From Gammaproteobacteria bacterium (GTDB lineage: Bacteria; Pseudomonadota; Gammaproteobacteria; Steroidobacterales; SZUA-146), in contig QIGP01000389.1 of assembly GCA_003228965.1 (NCBI GenBank), positions 1-6,005 on the forward strand: a stretch of 6,005 nt of DNA, read 5' to 3'. The position numbers and the translations under genes were made by a program. Below, in pieces: positions 1-6,005 of this stretch. The notes beneath the pieces were generated by a model. That model was not told the DNA's origin. It did no database searches and worked only from the letters and a program-made list of their open reading frames with translations. The stretch's first letter is position 1, and each line of letters begins with the position of its first letter.

Positions 1-316
1 CGTCAAACCAGTGCCTGGCCTGCTCCAGGCTTTCCATGTAACCCCAGCGCTCAAGGTACGGGGTAATTTGCTCGATACTAAAAAAGCCGATGAAATAACC
101 TAGAATACCGCCAGCGACGCTTGCAAGCGTGGTAATTAGCGCAAGACGCAGCCAGCGATTGGGCCTCGCCAAAGTCATAGGCGCCAGCATCACATCCGGA
201 GGTATCGGGAAAAACGACGACTCGGAAAAACTCACTGCGCCAAGAAACCAGGGCGCTTTGGAATGAACCGACCACGTCAGTACTTTGTCGTAAATCCAGG
301 CAAACGGTGATTTCAT
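1..316 (-). CDS. yqaA: YqaA-family (DedA/VTT-like) inner-membrane protein, 3' end cut by window edge
   Basis: The first 105 residues of a membrane protein are visible; the gene runs off the left edge. The sequence has the look of the YqaA group (COG1238, SNARE-associated/VTT superfamily): a short amphipathic N-terminus, then '[16 protein letters not shown]' at residues 29-44, with the acidic and double-proline re-entrant motif typical of the family, then a hydrophobic stretch with small residues at about 57-79 ([13 protein letters not shown]). Related DedA-type proteins are linked to lipid carrier flipping and membrane homeostasis, but the substrate of this subgroup is not established. Its ATG lies inside the pcm stop (ATGA, 313-316) and no clear Shine-Dalgarno precedes it, so it is probably translated by coupling as the third gene of surE-pcm-yqaA. 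Full-length relatives are, from memory, about 190-200 residues, so roughly half is missing. The family call is fairly safe; the exact function is unknown. Confidence 0.85.
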   Translation of the reverse strand, partial: MKSPFAWIYDKVLTWSVHSKAPWFLGAVSFSESSFFPIPPDVMLAPMTLARPNRWLRLALITTLASVAGGILGYFIGFFSIEQITPYLERWGYMESLEQARHWFD

Positions 317-993
317 GGGTATTTAGAGGTGCCCTTCAGCCCCTCGAGCAGCGGGACAAAGCTGACTTTGTCGAGTACTTCGCGCTCGAACGTGTCACCT
401 TTGCGGGTGAGCATGACAAGGTCCTGATTGCGACTGGGCCCAACCGGAATCACCATCCGTCCGCCCTGGGCCAACTGACCCAGCAGCAATTGTGGAATTT
501 CCTGTGGTGCAGCCGCGACAATAATTCCGTCGAACGGCTGAAACCTTGGCAGCCCTTCCCAGCCGTCGCTGTGACTAAACTGTACGTTGCGTATACCGAT
601 TTCCTTCAACAGCACACTCGCACGATCAGCCAGTGGTTTGATTCTTTCGATGCTGTAAATACTGCCTACAAGAGGTGCGAGGACCGCCGTTTGATAGCCG
701 CAGCCCGTACCAACTTCCAGTACTTTCTTCAGTGGTCCATCACGCAGCAACGCTTCGGTCATGCGCGCGACCACAAACGGCTGAGATATAGTCTGCCCGT
801 GACCAATCGGAAGAGCGGTGTCCTCGTAAGCGCGCGACTCTAGCGCTTCGTCGACGAACAAATGGCGCGGCACATTGCGTATGCGATCGAGCACGGCCAG
901 GCTCTTGATACCCTGACTGGTCAGGCGCTTGATAAGACGTTCGCGCGTGCGCGCTGAGGTCATACCAATGCCGCTGTGACCAGGGTTATTCAT
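313..993 (-). CDS. pcm: Protein-L-isoaspartate O-methyltransferase
   Basis: This 226-residue cytoplasmic enzyme uses S-adenosylmethionine to methylate L-isoaspartyl residues in aged proteins, starting their repair. Visible family marks are RHLFVDEA (43-50), the substrate-side motif [18 protein letters not shown] (61-78, conserved Ser70), the SAM-binding motif [17 protein letters not shown] (91-106), the following acidic IER (115-117), HSDGWEGLP (141-149), FDGIIVAAA (154-162) and the C-terminal SFVPLLEG (211-218). The length fits bacterial Pcm (about 208-226). The ATG at 993 overlaps the surE stop as ATGA, which favours it as the start. A second in-frame ATG at 963 ([10 protein letters not shown]) matches where the Pseudomonas protein begins; neither has a convincing Shine-Dalgarno, so the start is not fully settled. 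The gene's own stop overlaps the yqaA start. Pcm next to SurE is a classic stationary-phase survival pair. Confidence 0.97.
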   Translation of the reverse strand: MNNPGHSGIGMTSARTRERLIKRLTSQGIKSLAVLDRIRNVPRHLFVDEALESRAYEDTALPIGHGQTISQPFVVARMTEALLRDGPLKKVLEVGTGCGYQTAVLAPLVGSIYSIERIKPLADRASVLLKEIGIRNVQFSHSDGWEGLPRFQPFDGIIVAAAPQEIPQLLLGQLAQGGRMVIPVGPSRNQDLVMLTRKGDTFEREVLDKVSFVPLLEGLKGTSKYP

Positions 994-1727
994 TCGTTCA
1001 ACCAGGAAGCAAGCGTAGCAACAAAATCGTGCTGTGTGAGATCAACTTTTAGCGGCGTCAGAGACACCCTGTTGTTGCGTATAGCGTGGAAGTCGGTGCC
1101 TTCGCCGCAATCCTGCTCAGCCCCGGCAGGCCCAATCCAGTAAATAGGTTGCCCTCTTGGGTCGACATCAGCGATGACTTCTTCGGCTTTGTGTCGATTA
1201 CCAAGGCGAGTGGCGACAAACCCCTCCAGAGCGTCATATGGAATATCGGGAACGTTAACATTGAGAATTGTGTCGGCCGGCAATGGATGCTTCTCCAGTC
1301 GACTCAGTACGTCGACAGCCACACGGCCAGCCGTGTCGAAATGCTTATAGCCAACGAGCGATAATGCAATGGCCGGTAAGCCCAGGTGGCGCCCTTCCAT
1401 AGCGGCCGCCACGGTACCTGAATAGAGCACGTCGTCGCCCAGGTTTGCGCCGTGATTTATGCCTGACAGAACCATGTCCGGCTGCACATCGAGCAACCCG
1501 GTAATGGCCAGGTGAACGCAATCGGTCGGCGTTCCGCTAATGCTGTGGAAACCCCGTGAATCGGTGCGACGGCGCAAAGGAGACGCGAGAGTCAAGGAGT
1601 TACTGGCGCCGCTACGGTTTTGATCGGGTGCGACCACGGTAACGTCTGCTACTTTTTTGACGTGTTCAACCAGGCAGGCCAGGCCTTTTGCGTGGTAGCC
1701 GTCATCGTTACTGATTAATATGTTCAC
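990..1727 (-). CDS. surE: 5'/3'-nucleotidase SurE (stationary-phase survival protein)
   Basis: This 245-residue metal-dependent nucleoside monophosphate phosphatase also acts on 3'-nucleotides and short polyphosphate in characterised relatives. The metal site is complete: D8 and D9 in [10 protein letters not shown]39 in NRSGASNS (37-44) and N91 in [13 protein letters not shown] (88-100). Other family blocks are ISGTPTDCV (63-71), [15 protein letters not shown] (near 102-116), ILNVNVPD (near 154-161), DPRG and YWIGP (near 189-198), and GTDFHA followed by VSLTPL in the C-terminal part. The start is GTG, not ATG: the codon at 1725-1727 is GTG, and the neighbouring ATG at 1727-1729 is out of frame. 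The upstream GGA, 9 bases before the GTG, is only a weak ribosome site. This is the first gene of surE-pcm-yqaA and overlaps pcm by 4 bases. A strong promoter candidate with sigma-S-like features lies about 120 bases upstream. Confidence 0.97.
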   Translation of the reverse strand: MNILISNDDGYHAKGLACLVEHVKKVADVTVVAPDQNRSGASNSLTLASPLRRRTDSRGFHSISGTPTDCVHLAITGLLDVQPDMVLSGINHGANLGDDVLYSGTVAAAMEGRHLGLPAIALSLVGYKHFDTAGRVAVDVLSRLEKHPLPADTILNVNVPDIPYDALEGFVATRLGNRHKAEEVIADVDPRGQPIYWIGPAGAEQDCGEGTDFHAIRNNRVSLTPLKVDLTQHDFVATLASWLNE

Positions 1728-1810
1728 ATTGGGTTTTCCGGGTCTGGATATTGACTATAATTGGACGACTTCCAGCGACCCTGTCGAATCGAAGCCGGTT
1801 GAGACGACAT
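1724..1810 (-). CDS. Possible 28-codon leader ORF upstream of and coupled to surE
   Basis: An ATG at 1808-1810 opens a 28-codon frame (begins [10 protein letters not shown], ends PDPENPM) whose TGA stop at 1724-1726 overlaps the surE GTG start as GTGA. It would lie inside the transcript from the predicted surE promoter. The junction has the same 4-base form as surE/pcm and pcm/yqaA, and surE itself has only a weak ribosome site, so coupled translation is conceivable. Against it: the peptide resembles no family I know, its own ribosome site is poor (an AAGAGG sits 14 bases before the ATG), and the frame stays open upstream opposite the smr gene, so an open frame here could be chance. Confidence 0.2.
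   Translation of the reverse strand: MSSQPASIRQGRWKSSNYSQYPDPENPM
1734..1761 (+). promoter_or_regulatory. Predicted smr promoter with perfect TATAAT
   Basis: A perfect -10 hexamer TATAAT lies at 1756-1761 on the plus strand. The best -35 is TTTTCC (1734-1739, 16-base spacer, 3 of 6), so the promoter may be weak or need an activator. The predicted start is an A near 1768, giving about 113 nt of leader before the smr ATG. The site lies only 7-34 bases from the surE start codon and inside the predicted surE leader. Confidence 0.45.
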
Positions 1811-1843
1811 CTCTGGAGACAGCGCCTCTTGAGACCTATTTGA
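1799..1843. repeat. Degenerate 15 bp triple tandem repeat in the surE/smr leader region
   Basis: GAGAC occurs at 1801, 1816 and 1831, at exact 15 bp intervals. Read as 15-mers starting at 1799, 1814 and 1829, units one and two agree at 10 of 15 positions and units one and three share the first seven bases (TTGAGAC). Unit one also carries a small inverted repeat (GAGA 1801-1804 with TCTC 1810-1813). The pentamer TTGAG also occurs at 1799, 1829, 1840 and 1850, the last three at 11 and 10 bp spacing. The array lies within both predicted leaders. It may be an operator array, a slippage relic or chance. Confidence 0.4.
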
Positions 1844-1849
1844 GTTGTG

Positions 1850-1881
1850 TTGAGTATAGCGGCTCCGAACGAGGTTGTTAA
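1850..1881 (-). promoter_or_regulatory. Predicted surE promoter with sigma-S-like extended -10
   Basis: On the minus strand, TTAACA (1876-1881, 5 of 6 to the sigma-70 -35) is followed after exactly 17 bases by TATACT (1853-1858, 5 of 6 to the -10). The wider -10 reads GCTATACTCAA (1850-1860), which matches the published RpoS-preferred form KCTATACTTAA at 10 of 11 positions. The predicted start is an A near 1846, giving a leader of about 119 nt before the surE GTG. The -35 overlaps the first base of the smr start codon, so polymerase bound here would cover the smr ribosome site in DNA. Confidence 0.65.
1871..1874 (+). promoter_or_regulatory. Ribosome binding site deciding the smr start
   Basis: GAGG ends six bases before the ATG at 1881, a good Shine-Dalgarno distance. 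An in-frame TTG at 1875 directly abuts this GAGG and cannot use it, so the ATG is the start. Confidence 0.75.
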
Positions 1882-2399
1882 TGACTACAGACGATGACAA
1901 AGACGCCTTTCGTGCGGCAATAGGGCCAGTAAAGCCCGTGCGCAACGACCGCGCGGCGGCTCAACCCGAAAAACCGCCGCCCATAGCGCGGTTCACCCGC
2001 GCGGATGAGCAAAGTGTGCTGGCCGAAAGCCTCAATGATCCCTCCATATGGGTAGAGAGCGGCGACGAAGTCCGGTTTTGCCGCGTTGGCATTAATAGCC
2101 CTGTCCTTCGTAAACTCAGAAAAGGTCAGTACAGCGTAAACGAAGAAATTGATCTTCACGGGCTCAATGCCAGTGACGCTAAACAAGCGGTGTTCGATTT
2201 TCTAAAAGAAGCACAGTTCCGACGCTGGCACTGCATTCGCATTATTCACGGCAAGGGCAAACGCTCGTTTCAGGGGCTACCCGTTCTGCGTCCCAAAGTG
2301 ATCAAATGGCTGCAACACACCGACCTGGTAATTGCTTTTTGTACGGCTGCTTCACGTGACGGCGGCACGGGCGCTTTGTATGTTCTGCTAAACACGTAA
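1881..2399 (+). CDS. Smr-domain protein (Smr/MutS family, probable endonuclease)
   Basis: This 172-residue protein has the architecture of the small gammaproteobacterial Smr proteins SmrA (YdaL) and SmrB (YfcN). Residues 1-60 form a charged, proline-containing extension. A linker block VGINSPVLRKLRKGQY (69-84) precedes the Smr domain with DLHGL (91-95), IIHGKGKRS (121-129) and the terminal GGTGALYVLL (161-170). Stand-alone Smr proteins are nucleases; E. coli SmrB cleaves mRNA at collided ribosomes through its DLHG/HGxG motifs, both intact here. The N-terminal DDDKDAF, the linker and the end resemble SmrA more, while the DLHG resembles SmrB, so I give no symbol. It is the only plus-strand gene in the window, divergent from surE and convergent with truD. 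Its promoter region overlaps that of surE. The family call is firm; the substrate is inferred. Confidence 0.93.
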   Translation: MTTDDDKDAFRAAIGPVKPVRNDRAAAQPEKPPPIARFTRADEQSVLAESLNDPSIWVESGDEVRFCRVGINSPVLRKLRKGQYSVNEEIDLHGLNASDAKQAVFDFLKEAQFRRWHCIRIIHGKGKRSFQGLPVLRPKVIKWLQHTDLVIAFCTAASRDGGTGALYVLLNT

Positions 2400-2409
2400 C
2401 TTTTCAGAG

Positions 2410-2431
2410 TGAGCCTTATTGTAAGAGCTCA
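2410..2431 (+). terminator. Weak hairpin after smr, possible terminator
   Basis: Ten bases after the smr stop, TGAGC-CTTA (2410-2418) pairs with TAAG-A-GCTCA (2422-2431): nine base pairs with a one-base bulge and a 3-base TTG loop. The following bases (AATTTCAACTTT) are only moderately T-rich, so it is an imperfect intrinsic terminator. The remaining 2432-2507, up to the truD stop, shows no further convincing element, and no T-tract-bearing hairpin is visible for the opposing truD transcript. Confidence 0.35.
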
Positions 2432-2507
2432 ATTTCAACTTTGACCCGTAATAGATGCTGTGGGAGCACCCCAAGAGTATTGAACGCTACCGCTGAATTC
2501 AAACCCG

Positions 2508-3590
2508 CTACAGCATCAGACCGTCGCCACTGACCAGTTCTCTTAGAACCGATGTGGCAAAGCCACCTTTGTTAAGTGCAAATCTCAATGTGAGCGTATC
2601 GTTTTCGAACATCCACGTAAGATCGCGTACGTGTTGACGAAGTGCGCGGCGCTCTTGTTTGAGGCCAAGCTGAGCTAGCCCTTGAGTAAACGAATCGAAT
2701 GCTTCAATCGCGTCACTTTCAATCTGTAAAGCAAGGTCCGTAGCAGGCGACTCTCCGGCTCCCCACATAGGACCGCTTGGATGCAGGTCGAATTCGAAAA
2801 AACGCACTGCGTCTGCCGGCCCAAGTCTGGAGTGCGCAAACCAGCTTGAACTACCGTCAAGGTTAACCGCCTCGCCCTGAACCAGCGCGTTCCAGTTGTT
2901 CAGCTGAACACGACGTTCCAGAACCGCATTGAATAACCAGGATCGCGCGGCCGACACAGCGAAGCGATGTTGCTGCCTTGGAAGTTTGCGCTGCTGTTCA
3001 AACATTTGGCGCGCTTTACGTAAATTAGAGCCGTCGTTGCCGAAACGCTGTGGGCCGAAGTAATTCGGTACGCCGGTGCCCTTTATATTTTTAAGCCGCT
3101 GTTCCAGAGCGTCACGCACCGTCTCTTCTTGCGGCACTTGCCGAAGCGTAATCTCAAACGCGTTCTGCCTGTGACTACCTACGCGCAGCTTGCGTCGGTG
3201 GGCGCTAACGCCAATCACTTTCCAATGTTCATCGGCAGCACTTTCGAGCGCCTGTTGTGTGATCGTGCCGGAAGGCAAAGTAATAAACTGGCGCGTTACA
3301 GCGAATCGATCTTTAAGTCCGGAGTAACCCATACTTTTGCGCGCAACGTTGAATCGACGCGCCACGGCATCCAGCATATCCAGCGTGTTCAGATCGGTTT
3401 TTTCAATTTCGACTAACCAATGATGCCCCTCTCCGTCAGCTTCAAACGGCAGGCGTTCAACAACCACAAAGTCGCGCGGATATTGTTTGACAGTGGCCGT
3501 GCACACCGGCCCGCCAAAAGCGTAAGTCAGAGGTTCGCGATGAGGTAGGGCTGCTGGAGAAATGTCGGTCACTGATTCGGCAGGAACCAT
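2508..3590 (-). CDS. truD: tRNA pseudouridine(13) synthase TruD
   Basis: This enzyme makes pseudouridine at position 13 of tRNA-Glu in the cytoplasm. Taking the ATG at 3588-3590 as start gives 360 residues, close to E. coli TruD (349). Key blocks, numbered from that ATG, are PRDFVVVERLPFEADGEG (38-55), SGLKDRFAVTRQ (90-101, with the catalytic Asp at 94, matching E. coli Asp80), RRKLRVGSHRQNAF (132-145), GVPNYFGPQRFG (173-184), the SAARSWLFN block (213-221) and FATSVLREL near the C-terminus (344-352). A TTG one codon upstream (3593) could also open the frame but is unlikely. The ATG shares one base with the ftsB stop (TGATG) and has no clear ribosome site, so coupling to ftsB is likely. It ends the kdsA-eno-ftsB-truD run and converges on the smr gene. 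ispD and ispF, which often precede truD, are absent here. Confidence 0.96.
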   Translation of the reverse strand: MVPAESVTDISPAALPHREPLTYAFGGPVCTATVKQYPRDFVVVERLPFEADGEGHHWLVEIEKTDLNTLDMLDAVARRFNVARKSMGYSGLKDRFAVTRQFITLPSGTITQQALESAADEHWKVIGVSAHRRKLRVGSHRQNAFEITLRQVPQEETVRDALEQRLKNIKGTGVPNYFGPQRFGNDGSNLRKARQMFEQQRKLPRQQHRFAVSAARSWLFNAVLERRVQLNNWNALVQGEAVNLDGSSSWFAHSRLGPADAVRFFEFDLHPSGPMWGAGESPATDLALQIESDAIEAFDSFTQGLAQLGLKQERRALRQHVRDLTWMFENDTLTLRFALNKGGFATSVLRELVSGDGLML

Positions 3591-3907
3591 CAACGCTTAG
3601 GTGACTTTGATGCGCCAGGTGGGTCTTCTTCGTTCAGAAATTGCACAAAGGTCTCGCCTTCTCGCGTCATACCCAATTCGGTACGCGCGCGCTCTTCAAC
3701 AGCGTCGACACCTTCTTTCAAGTCTTTCACGTCCGCTTCAAGAGCGCGGTTACGCCTTTGCTTGTCTTCGACTTCGGCGGCCTGAATATCTATATCCTGC
3801 TTCAGGCGGCGCACTTCCTGGTAACCATTGTCCGCTAACCACAAACGATAAGTCAGCACAGCCAGACTGATCAGCAACAACGTAGTGATTAAATTTCGGC
3901 CGTTCAT
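3590..3907 (-). CDS. ftsB: Cell division protein FtsB
   Basis: FtsB is a bitopic inner-membrane protein that joins FtsL and FtsQ and helps activate septal peptidoglycan synthesis by FtsWI. The 105-residue product has a short cytoplasmic N-terminus, one membrane helix (about 6-24, LITTLLLISLAVLTYRLWL), the conserved asparagine-glycine pair NG (27-28), a coiled coil (about 29-68) and the periplasmic signature EERARTELGMTREGETF (71-87). E. coli FtsB is 103 residues with the same ending. The ATG at 3907 is chosen because GAGG lies eight bases before it; a GTG two codons upstream (3913) would be only two bases from that site. It starts 24 bases after the eno stop and overlaps truD by one base. The eno-ftsB adjacency is widely conserved in gammaproteobacteria, supporting the assignment despite low general sequence conservation. 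Confidence 0.95.
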   Translation of the reverse strand: MNGRNLITTLLLISLAVLTYRLWLADNGYQEVRRLKQDIDIQAAEVEDKQRRNRALEADVKDLKEGVDAVEERARTELGMTREGETFVQFLNEEDPPGASKSPKR

Positions 3908-3931
3908 GGTCACCGCCTCAAAGGAGAGTGT

Positions 3932-5263
<1,332 letters not shown>

Positions 5264-5363
5264 TCAAGTGGAGTAAGTCGATCTGTTGTGGTCGTGCTTC
5301 GGTGCATTGCGTTACGAAATGTTTACGTACAAGGCTCCTGGAACCGTGTCTGATGAACAGCGT

Positions 5364-6005
5364 TTAGCCCGCTGCCAAGCGGTCTTCGTCGCGCATTCTC
5401 GATTTGGTAACACGATCGATTTCGGTAAGCGTGGTGAGCAAACTCTCCATGTGCTCGAGCGGCCACGCGTTGGGTCCGTCGCTCAGGGCCTTACTCGGGT
5501 CGGGATGGGTTTCCATAAACAAACCGGCAATGCCAACGGCAACCGCTGCCCGCGCCAGAACCGGCACGAACTCGCGCTGCCCGCCTGAAGAAGAGCCCTG
5601 CCCTCCGGGCAACTGTACTGAGTGAGTTCCGTCGAACACAATCGGGCATTCGGTATCCCGCATAACGCTCAAACTTCGCATATCCGAAACCAGATTGTTG
5701 TAGCCGAACGAAAACCCCCGCTCACAGGCCATGATGCGGGAGTTTCCCGTAGCCTTGGCTTTTTCAGTGACGTTGCGCATTTCCCAAGGTGACAGAAACT
5801 GCCCTTTCTTGAGATTAACCGGCAACATGCTCTTGGCTACGCGCTGAATAAAATTGGTTTGTCGGCACAAAAACGCGGGCGTTTGTAGCACGTCAACCAC
5901 ACTCGCTACTTCGTCAATGGGTGTGTCTTCGTGAACATCGGTAATCACGGGCACTCCTACCTGATCTTTGACGGCCGCCAGTACCTTGAGCCCGCCTTCC
6001 ATACC
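5364..6005 (-). CDS. kdsA: 3-deoxy-8-phosphooctulonate synthase (KDO-8-P synthase), 5' end cut by window edge
   Basis: KdsA condenses phosphoenolpyruvate with arabinose-5-phosphate to KDO-8-phosphate, the first committed step toward the lipopolysaccharide inner core. The C-terminal 213 residues are visible; relatives are about 280, so roughly 70 are missing. Numbered from the first complete codon at the edge, the barrel motifs are ITDVHE (21-26), PAFLCRQT (43-50), KKGQFLSPW (66-74), CERG (94-97), FGYNNL (100-105), [12 protein letters not shown] (124-135), METHPDP (164-170) and LSDGPN (174-179). H128, E165 and D176 have the same spacing (37 and 11) as the three C-terminal metal ligands of Aquifex KdsA. 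LSDGPN replaces the KCDGP of E. coli and Pseudomonas, suggesting the metal-dependent class, but the deciding N-terminal Cys or Asn is outside the window. The kdsA-eno order is usual in Pseudomonas-like genomes. The identification is firm; the class is inference. Confidence 0.96.
   Translation of the reverse strand, partial: GMEGGLKVLAAVKDQVGVPVITDVHEDTPIDEVASVVDVLQTPAFLCRQTNFIQRVAKSMLPVNLKKGQFLSPWEMRNVTEKAKATGNSRIMACERGFSFGYNNLVSDMRSLSVMRDTECPIVFDGTHSVQLPGGQGSSSGGQREFVPVLARAAVAVGIAGLFMETHPDPSKALSDGPNAWPLEHMESLLTTLTEIDRVTKSRMRDEDRLAAG

Noticed and set aside
78..275. 65-codon minus-strand open frame at the left edge
   Set aside because: It is an out-of-frame shadow of yqaA, which reads in another minus-strand frame with a clear family motif from 316 to 1.
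307..843. 178-codon plus-strand open frame
   Set aside because: It lies entirely opposite pcm, whose protein has all family motifs. The plus-strand translation resembles nothing and no ribosome site supports it.
1772..1798. Possible riboswitch-like fold in the surE leader (CCGGC pairing with GCUGG around a small GAC/GUC hairpin)
   Set aside because: The helices are short with a large asymmetric loop and match no riboswitch or leader class I know; this is within chance for a leader of this length.
2461..2473. TGGG/CCCA mini-hairpin near the truD 3' end
   Set aside because: It has four to five pairs and no downstream T-tract on either strand.
3601..3870. Plus-strand open frames opposite ftsB
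   Set aside because: They are antisense shadows; ftsB has the right membrane helix, coiled coil, signature and neighbours.
5333..5345. Small hairpin (GGTTC-CAG-GAGCC on the minus strand) 18 bases after the kdsA stop
   Set aside because: It has only five base pairs including a G-U pair, and no T-tract follows, so it is not convincing as a terminator or attenuator.

Overview
This window is a conserved chromosomal housekeeping segment from a gammaproteobacterium. The case rests on gene content and order: kdsA, eno, ftsB, truD, surE and pcm all lie on the minus strand, followed by a YqaA-type membrane protein gene. This is the backbone that in Pseudomonas-like and marine gammaproteobacteria runs from pyrG toward nlpD and rpoS. 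The protein sequences resemble gammaproteobacterial versions. Base composition looks mid-range and even, and I see no insertion sequences, phage genes, tRNA or rRNA genes, or CRISPR repeats.

Reading along minus-strand transcription (right to left): the end of kdsA (cut by the right edge; KDO synthesis for LPS), a 136 bp gap, eno (glycolysis and RNA degradosome), ftsB (divisome) and truD (tRNA pseudouridine 13), which overlaps the ftsB stop by one base. A plus-strand Smr-domain gene then converges on truD across about 108 bp. Beyond it, across a 153 bp divergent regulatory gap, a second minus-strand operon starts: surE (nucleotide phosphatase), pcm (protein-isoaspartate repair) and yqaA (cut by the left edge). 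Its genes are joined by two 4-base ATGA overlaps. By synteny, nlpD and rpoS may lie beyond the left edge, but that cannot be seen here.

The most interesting part is the surE/smr gap. It holds a very good minus-strand promoter with a sigma-S-like extended -10, facing a plus-strand promoter with a perfect TATAAT. The predicted 5' leaders therefore overlap in antisense over about 79 nt, and the overlap contains a degenerate 15 bp triple repeat. A 28-codon leader ORF ends on the surE start codon. Two other departures from the common layout are the absence of ispD-ispF between ftsB and truD, and a KdsA tail that looks like the metal-dependent class. I see no new defence or mobile system; the window is mostly ordinary core genome with a few local regulatory and evolutionary oddities.
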